Positions 1 through 7,728 of a stretch of DNA of 64,000 nucleotides are shown piece after piece. Position 1 is the stretch's first letter. The number at the start of each line of letters is the position of its first letter. Made by a program: the position numbers and the translations under genes. The notes beneath the pieces were generated by a model. The model did not search any database. It was not told where the DNA came from and saw nothing but the letters and a program-made list of their open reading frames with translations. Origin of the DNA: Polycyclovorans sp002706265 (GTDB lineage Bacteria; Pseudomonadota; Gammaproteobacteria; Nevskiales; Nevskiaceae); contig CAXBBM010000005.1 in NCBI GenBank assembly GCA_963973915.1, positions 124,001 to 188,000 of the forward strand, read 5' to 3'.

Positions 1-1
1 G

Positions 2-364
2 CGCCCCCGCGCCGTGTTGTTCTTCTCTCCTTGGTGCGAGTCCTATCTCGCTGAAACACGACCGGCCATCTCGGCGCAGTGCAAGCGCTATCGCGAAGCG
101 GTCGAAAAGCTCGCCGAGACCGGCGAGGTTGATTGGGTGGCACTGTCCAATCCGCTTTGGGCGTCAGCGCAAGACGTGCATGATTATCGCGAAGCCACCG
201 GAACCCAAGTGCCTTTGGCGCTAGACCCCGATGGCTCAATCTTTCGTGCCTTCGGCGTTCGCCAAGTGCCCAGTGTTGCGGTCATCGACCGGCGCGGCAC
301 CTTGATCGAATTGCTGAGCGCCGAAGACAGCGACATCGCCGCAGCGGTGGCGATTGCGCCTTAA
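2..364 (+). CDS. Thioredoxin-fold (redoxin/TlpA-like) protein, 5' end cut by window edge
   Basis: The reading frame is open from the first bases of the window, so the true start lies outside; the GTG at 14 is probably an internal valine. The visible 120 residues read as the C-terminal part of a thioredoxin-fold protein. A strand ending in FFSPWCES is followed by a helix, a FRAFGVRQVPSV segment containing the cis-proline typical of thioredoxins, and a final strand (AVIDRRG). The active site is WCES rather than WCxxC, so only one redox cysteine is present at the classical position. That pattern occurs in peroxiredoxin-like or redox-divergent members, so a disulfide reductase role cannot be assumed. 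It converges with the NYN gene 18 bases away. Fold assignment is fairly sure; function is open. Confidence 0.7.
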   Translation, partial: RPRAVLFFSPWCESYLAETRPAISAQCKRYREAVEKLAETGEVDWVALSNPLWASAQDVHDYREATGTQVPLALDPDGSIFRAFGVRQVPSVAVIDRRGTLIELLSAEDSDIAAAVAIAP

Positions 365-382
365 GCCAGCTCGCACAAACCC

Positions 383-1159
383 TCAACGCGCCTTGCGCAT
401 GTAGTGCGCGCCCGACTTGCCGTCAGCCCCTTTACGCGTCTGCAGTTCGTAGCCGGTGGTGGCCGCCACCAGATCGCTGAGCCGCTTCTGGCCATAGTTG
501 CGGGCGTCGAAATCGGGCTGCTGCTTGTTGATGTATTGGCCGATGGCGCCCAGGTGGGCCCAGCCGTCATCGTCTACCGAGGCTTCCAGCGCGGCGTCGA
601 ACATGGCCTTCAATTGCGGGTCGGCCTTGGCCAGCTTGGGCGCTGCGGCGGCTTCGGCCTTGGGCGTTGCAGGCTCGCCGGCCTTGGCCTTGGTCTTTTT
701 GGCGGGCGTGGGCTTGGCGGCGGGTTCGGGCCGCAGAATGTCGACGTAGACGAACTTGTCGCAGGCAGCGATCAGCGACCGCGGTGTCTTGCGCTCGCCA
801 AAGCCGTACACGGTTTTGCCCGACTCCCGCAGGCGCGTGGCCAGGCGGGTGAAGTCGCTGTCGGACGACACCAGGCAGAAGCCATCGAAGTTGCCGGTGT
901 ACAGCAGGTCCATGGCATCGATGATCAGCGCGCTGTCGGTGGCATTTTTGCCGGTGGTGTAGCCGAACTGCTGCATGGGCTGGATGGCATGGGCGACCAG
1001 CTTCTGCTTCCAGCTGCCGAGATTGGGCTGAGTCCAGTCCCCGTAAATGCGCTTGACGCTGGCCACGCCATATTTGGCCACCTCGGCCAGCAGCGGCTCG
1101 ATCAAATCGGCCCTGGCGTTGTCGGCATCGATGAGGACCGCGAGTCGGGGACTGTCCAT
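383..1159 (-). CDS. NYN domain (LabA/DUF88-type) protein with C-terminal OST-HTH/LOTUS domain
   Basis: This 258-residue protein starts with a NYN/PIN-like putative nuclease domain (about residues 5-145). It has the acidic motif LIDADNAR (Asp11, Asp13), a central NATDSALIIDAMDLL segment and SSDSDFTRL; in the family such aspartates bind Mg2+ for RNA cleavage. A linker rich in Ala, Lys and Pro (about 146-180) leads to a C-terminal domain (about 183-258) resembling OST-HTH/LOTUS, an RNA-binding winged helix. Members are presumed RNA-processing enzymes; no substrate can be named here. It is monocistronic, convergent with the edge gene and divergent from the DUF3096 gene. Confidence 0.85.
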   Translation of the reverse strand: MDSPRLAVLIDADNARADLIEPLLAEVAKYGVASVKRIYGDWTQPNLGSWKQKLVAHAIQPMQQFGYTTGKNATDSALIIDAMDLLYTGNFDGFCLVSSDSDFTRLATRLRESGKTVYGFGERKTPRSLIAACDKFVYVDILRPEPAAKPTPAKKTKAKAGEPATPKAEAAAAPKLAKADPQLKAMFDAALEASVDDDGWAHLGAIGQYINKQQPDFDARNYGQKRLSDLVAATTGYELQTRKGADGKSGAHYMRKAR

Positions 1160-1308
1160 GCCCGCAACGCTACCGTATTCGCGGCCCCGGGGCGCGGCCG
1201 ACCGCCGCGATGCCGCGCCGGGTCATCGACCGCGCCGGCGGCCCTGTGACACGATCCGCGGCAGCCCTTTGGCCTCTGCCGCAGGTTCGTCATCCACCTG
1301 GAATCGAT

Positions 1309-1452
1309 ATGAACATCACCCTCAGCCTTGCCCCGCTGGTGTCGCTGATTGCCGGCATCCTGATCTTGGTCAAACCCCGGCTGCTCAACTACATCGTCGC
1401 GGGTTATCTGATTCTGCTCGGCATCATCGGGCTGCTGGGCACCGGGGCCTGA
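1309..1452 (+). CDS. DUF3096 family small membrane protein
   Basis: A 47-residue hydrophobic protein with two predicted membrane segments: about residues 5-22 and, after a KPRLLNYIV turn, about 24-44. The pattern SLIAGILILVKPRLLNYIVA and the length match DUF3096, a family of tiny inner-membrane proteins with no assigned function. The ATG at 1309 fits the family length; an in-frame upstream start would add 33 unrelated residues. The next gene begins 12 bases after its stop, so the two may be cotranscribed. Confidence 0.8.
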   Translation: MNITLSLAPLVSLIAGILILVKPRLLNYIVAGYLILLGIIGLLGTGA

Positions 1453-1464
1453 GGCGACGTGTTG

Positions 1465-2613
1465 ATGACCCACCGCGCCGCCACGCCACGCCGGCCGCGC
1501 GCGCGGCGCCTGGGGCGCCTGTTGCTGAGCGTCGTGCTCGCGGTCATGGCCAGTGGCTGCGGGGCATCACGCAGCGCAACGGCGCCTGCGCCTGCGCTGC
1601 TCGACGCCCTGCAGCGCGGCGTGAACCTGAGTCACTGGTTCACGCACCGCGCCGCGTTTGAAGCGGTCGCCGCGCAGTCGGCCATTGGCCCTGACGATCT
1701 GCGCCTGATCGGGCAACTGGGCCTCGGCCACGTGCGCATTGGCGTCGATCCCGAGTGGCTGATGGCCAGCGCCACTGCGCTCGATGAGCTGATGGCAGGT
1801 TTGGATGCCGCCCGCGCCGCCGGGCTGGCCGTGGTGCTGGCCCTGCAGCCACAAGCGGCCTACAAGCACGCGCTGTTTGCCGACCCCGCCGCCCGCAAAC
1901 AGCTGATGCAGGCCTGGGCCCGCGTGGCGCAGCCGCTGTCGCGCTGGCCGGTCTCCGCCGTGGCCTTCGAGGCGCTCAACGAGCCTGAGCATGACGACCC
2001 GGCGGCGGTCCGGCAGTTGATGACCGAGATCGTCGCCACCCTGCGGCAGATCGCGCCCCAACACACGGTGATCGTGTCCCCCGGCGGCTATGCCGACGTT
2101 GACGATCTGGTGGCCTTTGCGCCGCTGGCCGCGCGCAACCTGATCTACACCTTTCACTTCTACGAGCCTAAGAACTTCACCCATCAGGGCGCGTACTGGG
2201 GCTGGCCCATGTGGGTGTCGTTTTCGGGATTCCCCTACCCGTCTTCACCCGAGGCGGTGGCCGCGCCGTTGCAGCGCGCGGCACCCGACGTACAACCCCA
2301 CCTCGCGCACTACGGTGACGAACGCTGGAACCGCGCGCGCCTCGCCCGTACGCTCGATCGCGCCAGCGAATGGGCAAGGCGCCACGGCGTGCCGATCTGG
2401 TGCGGCGAGTTCGGCGTGTACCGCGCCAACGCCGCGCCGGCGCATCGGCGGGCGTGGCTGAACGATGTCACCGGGTTGATGCAGGCCCGCGGCATCGGCT
2501 GGGCGCTGTGGGACTACGCCGGGCCTTTCGGCCTCACCCAGGGCGCCCGGCCCCCGCGCGAACTCGACACCGATATGGCGGCGGCCATGGGTTTACGGAC
2601 CGTCCAGCCCTGA
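1465..2613 (+). CDS. Glycoside hydrolase family 5 (cellulase-fold) lipoprotein
   Basis: This 382-residue protein has an arginine-rich N-terminus, a hydrophobic stretch and a lipobox ending ASGC, so it is probably a lipoprotein. The body is a TIM-barrel glycosidase of the cellulase (GH5) type. It opens with RGVNLSHWF, carries the acid/base glutamate in FEALNEPEHD, and has the nucleophile glutamate in WCGEFGVYR; LIYTFHFYEP and GWALWDYAG are the usual barrel strand ends. The likely target is a beta-glucan, but the sequence does not define substrate. The ATG at 1465 is preferred because GAGG lies about 10 bases upstream; in-frame GTG 1459 and TTG 1462 sit too close. Confidence 0.85.
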   Translation: MTHRAATPRRPRARRLGRLLLSVVLAVMASGCGASRSATAPAPALLDALQRGVNLSHWFTHRAAFEAVAAQSAIGPDDLRLIGQLGLGHVRIGVDPEWLMASATALDELMAGLDAARAAGLAVVLALQPQAAYKHALFADPAARKQLMQAWARVAQPLSRWPVSAVAFEALNEPEHDDPAAVRQLMTEIVATLRQIAPQHTVIVSPGGYADVDDLVAFAPLAARNLIYTFHFYEPKNFTHQGAYWGWPMWVSFSGFPYPSSPEAVAAPLQRAAPDVQPHLAHYGDERWNRARLARTLDRASEWARRHGVPIWCGEFGVYRANAAPAHRRAWLNDVTGLMQARGIGWALWDYAGPFGLTQGARPPRELDTDMAAAMGLRTVQP

Positions 2614-2709
2614 GCACGCACACCGTCGGCGCCCCTGCCTGTGAACGGGCATCGCGTAAAGTTGCGCTCGGCCAAATCCCTCGGCCGTACACCTCAGGAC
2701 AGATTGCCC

Positions 2710-3660
2710 ATGTCGCGAACGCTCGGCGTCGTGATGGACCCCATCGGGGCCATCAAGCCCTACAAAGACACCACCCTCGCGCTGCTGCTCGCCGCGCAGC
2801 GTCACGGCTACGCGATCCGCTATTTTGAGATGAACGATCTGTGGGTGCGTGACGGCGTGGCGCTGGGGCGTGGACGCGCGCTGAACGTGCGTGACGACAC
2901 GCACGACTGGTTCACCCTGGGCGATGCCAGCGTTGCACCGCTGGGCCAACTCGACGCGTTGCTGATGCGCAAGGACCCACCGTTCGACATGGCCTTCGTC
3001 AACGCCACCTACACCCTGGAGCTGGCCGAGACGCAGGGCTGTCTGGTCGTCAACCGGCCACAGAGCCTGCGGGACTGCAACGAGAAGTTCTTCATCAGCC
3101 GCTTTCCGCAGTGCTGCGCGCCCACGCTGATCGCCAGCGACCCCGCGACCTTGCGCGCCTTTCACGCCGAGCACGGTGACGTCATCTTCAAACCGCTGGA
3201 CGGCATGGGCGGCAGCGGCATCTTTCGCGTGGGCCGTGATGGCCTGAATCTGGGCGCCGTGATCGAAGCCCTCACCGCCGGGCGGCATCTGATCATGGCG
3301 CAGCGCTACCTGCCCGCCATCAAGGACGGCGACAAACGCATTCTCATGGTCGATGGAGCGCCCGTTCCCTACTGTCTGGCGCGGGTGCCGATGCAGGGCG
3401 AAACGCGCGGCAATCTCGCCGCCGGCGGCAGCGGCCGCCCGCAACCGCTGACCGAGCGCGACCGCTGGATTGCCAATCAGGTCGGCCCCGAACTGCAACG
3501 CCGCGGCCTGCTTTTCGTGGGCCTCGACGTGATCGGCGATTGCCTGACCGAGATCAACGTCACCTCCCCGACCTGCGCCCGCGAACTCGACGCCGCCTAT
3601 GCGCTCGACATTGGCGGGCAACTGATGCAGGCCATCACCGCCCGCCTGGTCGCACGCTGA
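2710..3660 (+). CDS. gshB: Glutathione synthetase
   Basis: A 316-residue ATP-grasp ligase joining gamma-glutamylcysteine and glycine to make glutathione in the cytoplasm. The N-terminal domain opens MSRTLGVVMDPIGAI, the family's usual start, and continues with LLAAQRHGYAIRYFEM. The ATP-grasp part shows NEKFFISRFP, VIFKPLDGMGGSGIFR (nucleotide-binding loop), RYLPAIKDGDKRI and a metal-binding GLDVIGDCLTEINVTSP. Length matches the E. coli enzyme. The start of apbE overlaps its stop by one base, so they are translationally coupled. The first enzyme of the pathway, gshA, is not in the window. Confidence 0.97.
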   Translation: MSRTLGVVMDPIGAIKPYKDTTLALLLAAQRHGYAIRYFEMNDLWVRDGVALGRGRALNVRDDTHDWFTLGDASVAPLGQLDALLMRKDPPFDMAFVNATYTLELAETQGCLVVNRPQSLRDCNEKFFISRFPQCCAPTLIASDPATLRAFHAEHGDVIFKPLDGMGGSGIFRVGRDGLNLGAVIEALTAGRHLIMAQRYLPAIKDGDKRILMVDGAPVPYCLARVPMQGETRGNLAAGGSGRPQPLTERDRWIANQVGPELQRRGLLFVGLDVIGDCLTEINVTSPTCARELDAAYALDIGGQLMQAITARLVAR

Positions 3661-4730
3661 TGGATGAGCGCCTGAAGCAGTTCTTCAAGCGGGCCGCCTG
3701 GGGCGTGGCCCTGGCGCTGCTGTTCGTCTGGCTGGCGCAGCGGCAGCCGGAACACGACCAGGTGGTCATCGAAGAATTCCTCGGTCTGGGCACGCTCATC
3801 AATGTCAGCGTCTATCTCGAATCGGGGCAGACAGAGGACCAGTTCGATGCCGCGATGCATGACATCCGCCCCATGATCGCGGCCTACCAGCAGCGCTGGA
3901 GCGTCATCACCGACGGCGGCTTGAGCGCCGTCAACCAGGCGCTGGCCAAGGGCGAGGCCGCCCGCATCGATGCCGAACTGCACCCCCTGTTCGCCCGCGC
4001 CGCCGCGTTGTCCACCGCCAGCCGGGGCCTGTTCGACGTGCGCGTCGGCGGGCTGGTGGACCTCTGGGGCTGGAACCGTCAGGAGGCATTCGGCACGCAA
4101 CCCCCGGATGACGAGGCCATTGCCGCAACACTGGCGGCCATTGCCGCGGCCCCCGCACTGGACGCCGCGCACTATGGTCCCGCACCCGGCGTGCAACTCA
4201 ACTTTGGCGGCATCGCCAAGGGCGACGCCGCAGGCAAGATCGGCGCATCGCTGCGCGCGGCAGGCTTTGAGCATTACCTGGTCAACATGGGCGGCGACGT
4301 GGTCGCCCGCGGCCGCAAGGGCGACGGGCCCTGGCGCATCGGCGTGCGCCACCCCCGCCCGCCGCGCGCCGAGCAGCCGTTGATGGGCATCGTCACCACC
4401 CGGGGCGACGAAACCATTTTCACCAGCGGCGACTACGAGCGTTACTTCGAGTTCGAAGGCCAGCGCTACCACCACCTGATCGACCCGCGCAGCGGGCGGC
4501 CGGCCCGCGGCCTGACCTCGGCAACGGTGATCACCTCCGACCCGGTGCTGGCCGATGCGGCGAGCACCGCCTTGTTCGTGGCCGGACCGGACGGCTGGCG
4601 CGACACCGCCCGGGCAATGGGCATCGATCAGGCCATGGTCATGGGTGCCGACGGCCGCGTGCAGGCCACGCAAGCCTTCGCCGATCGCTTTCAGGCGTCG
4701 ACCGGGGTTGCGGTCACCGTGCTGCCGTGA
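3660..4730 (+). CDS. apbE: FAD:protein FMN transferase (ApbE family)
   Basis: ApbE covalently attaches FMN, taken from FAD, to a threonine or serine of exported redox proteins such as NqrC or RnfG. This 356-residue protein has an N-terminal membrane anchor (about residues 12-26). Family motifs follow: LSAVNQAL, LFDVRVGGLVDLWGW, NFGGIAKGDAAGKI (flavin binding; the usual Asp before GGIAKG is Asn), VNMGGDVVARG, IFTSGDYERYFEF, HHLIDPRSGRPARG and DAASTALFVAG (Mg2+ site). It overlaps gshB by one base and the next gene by four. No FMN-acceptor protein is encoded in the window, so its target is unknown. Confidence 0.95.
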   Translation: MDERLKQFFKRAAWGVALALLFVWLAQRQPEHDQVVIEEFLGLGTLINVSVYLESGQTEDQFDAAMHDIRPMIAAYQQRWSVITDGGLSAVNQALAKGEAARIDAELHPLFARAAALSTASRGLFDVRVGGLVDLWGWNRQEAFGTQPPDDEAIAATLAAIAAAPALDAAHYGPAPGVQLNFGGIAKGDAAGKIGASLRAAGFEHYLVNMGGDVVARGRKGDGPWRIGVRHPRPPRAEQPLMGIVTTRGDETIFTSGDYERYFEFEGQRYHHLIDPRSGRPARGLTSATVITSDPVLADAASTALFVAGPDGWRDTARAMGIDQAMVMGADGRVQATQAFADRFQASTGVAVTVLP

Positions 4731-5089
4731 GCCTTGCCGACCGGCTGCTGGTGATGGTGCTGTTCGGCGTTGTCGGCCTGAGCTTTGCCGCCTTCTGGAC
4801 GCCGGGCGGCCCCGCCACCGAGGCCGAGATCCGCGTGGGCGGCGAACTGGTGGCCACACTCGATCTCAGCCACCCCGGAGAACACCACATCGAGGGCCAT
4901 CAGGGGATCAGCGTGCTGCGGGTCGAGCCGGGCCGGCTGCGCTTCGTCGAAAGCCCCTGCCGCAACCGCGTGTGCATCCATCGCGGCTGGCTCAACACCG
5001 CCGGCGACAGCAGCGCCTGCCTGCCGAACCGCGTGTCGGTGAGCCTGCGTGGAAGCGGGGCCGGCGCGGTGGATGCGGTGAATCATTGA
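4727..5089 (+). CDS. NusG domain II-containing protein
   Basis: A 120-residue protein with an N-terminal membrane segment (about residues 5-24) and a periplasmic domain resembling the NusG_II family: EIRVGGELVATLDL, GISVLRVEPGRLRF, then ESPCRNRVCIHRGWL with two cysteines, and SACLPNRVSVSL with a third. The C-R-N-R-V-C motif is a hallmark of these proteins, which are often encoded beside ApbE and a Gx/HepT-like transporter, as here. Molecular function is unknown; a role tied to flavinylated or quinone-linked redox proteins is an inference from context. Start is a GTG inside the apbE stop (GTGA overlap). Confidence 0.85.
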   Translation: MSLADRLLVMVLFGVVGLSFAAFWTPGGPATEAEIRVGGELVATLDLSHPGEHHIEGHQGISVLRVEPGRLRFVESPCRNRVCIHRGWLNTAGDSSACLPNRVSVSLRGSGAGAVDAVNH

Positions 5090-5637
5090 GCCCCGGGCGG
5101 CCATCGCTGTCGGACGCGCAGATCGCCGGCTTTGCGGCGATCGCGGTGCTGGTGCACCTGGTTGAAGCCGGCATTCCGTCGCCGGTGCCCGGCATCAAGC
5201 CTGGTCTCGCCAACGTGATCACCCTCATCGTCTGGGCGCGCTGGGGATTGCGCAGCGCCGTGTGGGTGACCGGCCTGCGGGTGCTGGTGGGCAGCCTGCT
5301 GGTCGGCAGCTTCATGGCCCCGGGCTTCTGGCTGGCCGCCGCCGGCGCCAGCCTCAGCCTCGGCACCCTGGCCCTGGCCACCGGCTGGAACCGCGCGCTG
5401 CCAAGGCTGCCGCTGACGGTGGTCGGCGCCTCTGCGCTGTCGGCCGTGGCCCACGTCAGTGGCCAGTTTCTGCTGGCCTGGCGGGTGTTCGTGCCCCACC
5501 CTGGGCTGCTGCATCTGCTGCCGCTGCTACTGGCCATGGCACTGGCCCTGGGCCTGGCCACCGGCTGGCTGGCGCAACGCCTGCTGCAACGCCTGCCGGC
5601 CACGACGGCGGACGGATACACTTCGACCCATGAGTGA
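5086..5637 (+). CDS. Gx transporter family membrane protein (heptaprenyl diphosphate synthase component I-like)
   Basis: A 183-residue membrane protein with five or six hydrophobic segments. Near the start it has HLVEAGIPSPVPGIKPGLAN, the characteristic motif of the Gx/Hpre_diP_synt_I family, which looks like the substrate-binding subunit of an ECF-type transporter. The proposed TTG start at 5086 overlaps the upstream stop and gives the usual family N-terminus; no in-frame ATG precedes the conserved region. With ApbE and the NusG-II protein it forms a trio probably serving one extracytoplasmic redox function, but its substrate is not known. Its end overlaps yqgE by eight bases. Confidence 0.8.
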   Translation: MSPGRPSLSDAQIAGFAAIAVLVHLVEAGIPSPVPGIKPGLANVITLIVWARWGLRSAVWVTGLRVLVGSLLVGSFMAPGFWLAAAGASLSLGTLALATGWNRALPRLPLTVVGASALSAVAHVSGQFLLAWRVFVPHPGLLHLLPLLLAMALALGLATGWLAQRLLQRLPATTADGYTSTHE

Positions 5638-6184
5638 CTTCTTCAAAAACCAGTTCCTGATCGCCATGCCGGCGATGCAGGATGAACATTTTTCGCGCAC
5701 CGTCTCGCTGCTGTGCGAACACAACGATCACGGCGCCATTGGCCTGGTCATCAACCGGCCGATGGACCTCAAGCTGGTGGACGTGCTGCGCCAGATGGAC
5801 CTCGACGGCGCCGCGCTGGACGAAGACGCGCCGGTGTTCTGGGGCGGCCCGGTACAACCCGAGCGCGGCTTCGTGATTCACGACGCGCCGGGCGGCTGGG
5901 AATCGACACTGGACCTGCCGGGCGGCCTGCACATCACCACCTCGCGCGACGTGCTGCGCGCCCTGGGCACCGAAGACGGCCCCAAGCATTACTTCGTCGC
6001 CCTAGGGTTCGCCGGCTGGGACGAGGGGCAACTGGAACAAGAAGTGCTGGCCAATGCCTGGCTCAACACCCCGGTGGACCGGCAGATTCTGTTCGACACC
6101 CCCGCCCACGACCGCTGGCAGGCCGCAACCCGGTTGCTGGGGGTCGACGTCACGCAGCTCACCCAGAACGCCGGTCACGCTTAG
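5630..6184 (+). CDS. yqgE: YqgE/AlgH family protein (DUF179)
   Basis: A 184-residue cytoplasmic protein with the complete YqgE/AlgH pattern: NQFLIAMPAMQDEHFSRTV at the start, HNDHGAIGLVINRPMD, a VFWGGPVQPERGFVIH core and LGFAGWDEGQLEQEV. The family is widespread in proteobacteria. It was once linked to alginate regulation in Pseudomonas, but its biochemical role is unsettled. Its position just before ruvX is one of the most conserved gene neighbourhoods in gammaproteobacteria. The ATG lies within the preceding gene's last codons, which suggests coupled translation. Confidence 0.95.
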   Translation: MSDFFKNQFLIAMPAMQDEHFSRTVSLLCEHNDHGAIGLVINRPMDLKLVDVLRQMDLDGAALDEDAPVFWGGPVQPERGFVIHDAPGGWESTLDLPGGLHITTSRDVLRALGTEDGPKHYFVALGFAGWDEGQLEQEVLANAWLNTPVDRQILFDTPAHDRWQAATRLLGVDVTQLTQNAGHA

Positions 6185-6197
6185 GGAGTCGACGCGC

Positions 6198-6302
6198 GTG
6201 CCCCGGACCGATGACGAAACGCCCGAAGCCGCCGCGCCACCGGGGCACGCCGTGGTCACCCCCCAGCTGCGCCAGGCGCCTGCCGCCCTGCCGGTCAGCT
6301 GA
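6198..6302 (+). CDS. Possible 34-codon ORF between yqgE and ruvX
   Basis: A short frame starting GTG and ending with a TGA that shares a base with the ruvX ATG. The strong Shine-Dalgarno AGGGAG lies nine bases before its GTG, and its stop-start overlap would couple it to ruvX, which has no purine-rich site of its own immediately upstream. The peptide is rich in Pro, Ala and acidic residues and has no recognised similarity. It may be a leader ORF that delivers ribosomes to ruvX, a relic of an N-terminal extension, or a chance frame in GC-rich DNA. Confidence 0.3.
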   Translation: MPRTDDETPEAAAPPGHAVVTPQLRQAPAALPVS

Positions 6303-6763
6303 TGGCCGTTCTCGCCTTTGATGTGGGCCACAAGCGCATCGGCGTGGCCGTTGGCGAGGCGCTGACCGGCAACGCCCGCGCCCTGCCCACGCTGCATCCG
6401 GATGACATCGCCCGCCTCGACCGGTTGTGGCGCGACTGGGCGCCCGACGCCGTGGTGATCGGCTGGCCGCTCACCGAAGACGGGCAAACGCAGGCCGCCA
6501 CCGCGCTGGCCGCCTCGTTCGCGCTGCAGTTGCAGCACCGCTACGGCGTGGCCGTGTACCTGTGCGACGAACGCTACAGCTCGCGCAGCGCCGACGATCA
6601 TTTGCGCCGAGCCCGCGCCAGCGGGCAGATGAGCCGACGCGTGCGCAAGACCGACCGCGATGCCGAGGCCGCCAGAATCATTCTTGAGCAATGGTTTCTG
6701 GAGGCCGCAGCAGGCCGGCTGCGGCCCTTCTGCGATTCCGCATCGGCCCCGCCTCGCGCATAA
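6302..6763 (+). CDS. ruvX: Putative pre-16S rRNA nuclease / Holliday junction resolvase-like YqgF
   Basis: A 153-residue RNase H-fold nuclease. It opens with LAFDVGHKRIGVAVGE, which carries the first catalytic Asp, has VVIGWPLTEDG in mid protein, and the CDERYSSRSADDHL segment with the conserved Glu. The DRDAEAARIILEQWF C-terminus carries the last acidic site. The family processes the 5' end of 16S rRNA in E. coli; an older proposal is Holliday junction resolution. It is followed by pyrB after only eight bases, whereas in Pseudomonas pyrR lies between them. Confidence 0.95.
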   Translation: MAVLAFDVGHKRIGVAVGEALTGNARALPTLHPDDIARLDRLWRDWAPDAVVIGWPLTEDGQTQAATALAASFALQLQHRYGVAVYLCDERYSSRSADDHLRRARASGQMSRRVRKTDRDAEAARIILEQWFLEAAAGRLRPFCDSASAPPRA

Positions 6764-6771
6764 TCCGCGCC

Positions 6772-7728
6772 ATGATCGCTGTCTCTCAACTCGATGCCGA
6801 AGGTCACCTGCAACACCTGCTGACCCTCGAAGGACTGCCCGCCGCGACCTTGACCGATCTGCTCGATCACGCCGATCACTATCTGGACGCCGGTCGTCAG
6901 GGCGACAAGAAGCACAGCAGCCTGCTGGGCCGCACGGTCATCAATCTGTTCTTCGAGGCCTCGACGCGCACCCGCACCACCTTCGAGCTGGCCGCCAAAC
7001 GGCTGTCGGCCGACGTGCTCAACCTGCAGGTCGCAGCCTCGTCGACGTCCAAGGGTGAGACCCTGTTCGACACGCTGAAAACGCTGGAGGCGATGCAGGC
7101 CGACATGTTCGTGATTCGCCACGACGCCTCGGGTGCCGCGCACTTCTTTGCCGCGCATGCCGCGCCCGGCGTGGCGATTCTCAATGCCGGTGACGGCCGT
7201 CACGCCCACCCCACCCAGGGCTTGCTGGACCTGCTCACGGTGCGCCAGCGCATGGGCCGCATCGCGGGGCTGAAGTTCTGCCTGGTGGGCGACATCCTGC
7301 ACTCGCGGGTGGCGCGTTCGGCCATCCATGGACTGCGCACCCTGGGGGCGGCAGAGATTCGCGTGGCCGCGCCGCCGACCCTCATTCCTGCGGGCATCGA
7401 CGCGCTGGGCGTGCAGGTGTTCCACGACGTTGACGCCGCCCTGAGCGACGTCGATGTGGTGATGCTGCTGCGGCTGCAGAAGGAACGCATGCTGGGGGCG
7501 TTTCTGCCCAGCCTCGGTGAATTTCACCGCGACTACGGCCTCACCCACCAGCGCGCCGCACGACTGCCCGAGCACGCCATCGTCATGCACCCCGGCCCGA
7601 TCAACCGCGGCGTCGAGATCGAGGGCGACATGGCCTATGGCGCGCGCTCGGTGATTCTTGAGCAGGTCAACAACGGCATCGCGGTCCGCATGGCGGTCAT
7701 GGACCGCATTCTCGGGGCACGCCCATGA
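6772..7728 (+). CDS. pyrB: Aspartate carbamoyltransferase catalytic subunit
   Basis: It catalyses carbamoyl phosphate plus aspartate to N-carbamoylaspartate, the committed step of pyrimidine synthesis. The 318-residue protein has the carbamoyl-phosphate loop FFEASTRTRTTFE, SSTSKGETLFDTLKTLEA, the NAGDGRHAHPTQGLLDL motif, and the aspartate-domain LVGDILHSRVARS, MLLRLQKERM and HPGPINRGVEI. The coupled pyrC'-like partner right behind it (ATGA overlap) marks this as a class A enzyme, as in Pseudomonas, where PyrB and an inactive dihydroorotase homologue form a dodecamer. No regulatory pyrI follows. The ATG at 6772 gives the standard length. Confidence 0.97.
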   Translation: MIAVSQLDAEGHLQHLLTLEGLPAATLTDLLDHADHYLDAGRQGDKKHSSLLGRTVINLFFEASTRTRTTFELAAKRLSADVLNLQVAASSTSKGETLFDTLKTLEAMQADMFVIRHDASGAAHFFAAHAAPGVAILNAGDGRHAHPTQGLLDLLTVRQRMGRIAGLKFCLVGDILHSRVARSAIHGLRTLGAAEIRVAAPPTLIPAGIDALGVQVFHDVDAALSDVDVVMLLRLQKERMLGAFLPSLGEFHRDYGLTHQRAARLPEHAIVMHPGPINRGVEIEGDMAYGARSVILEQVNNGIAVRMAVMDRILGARP

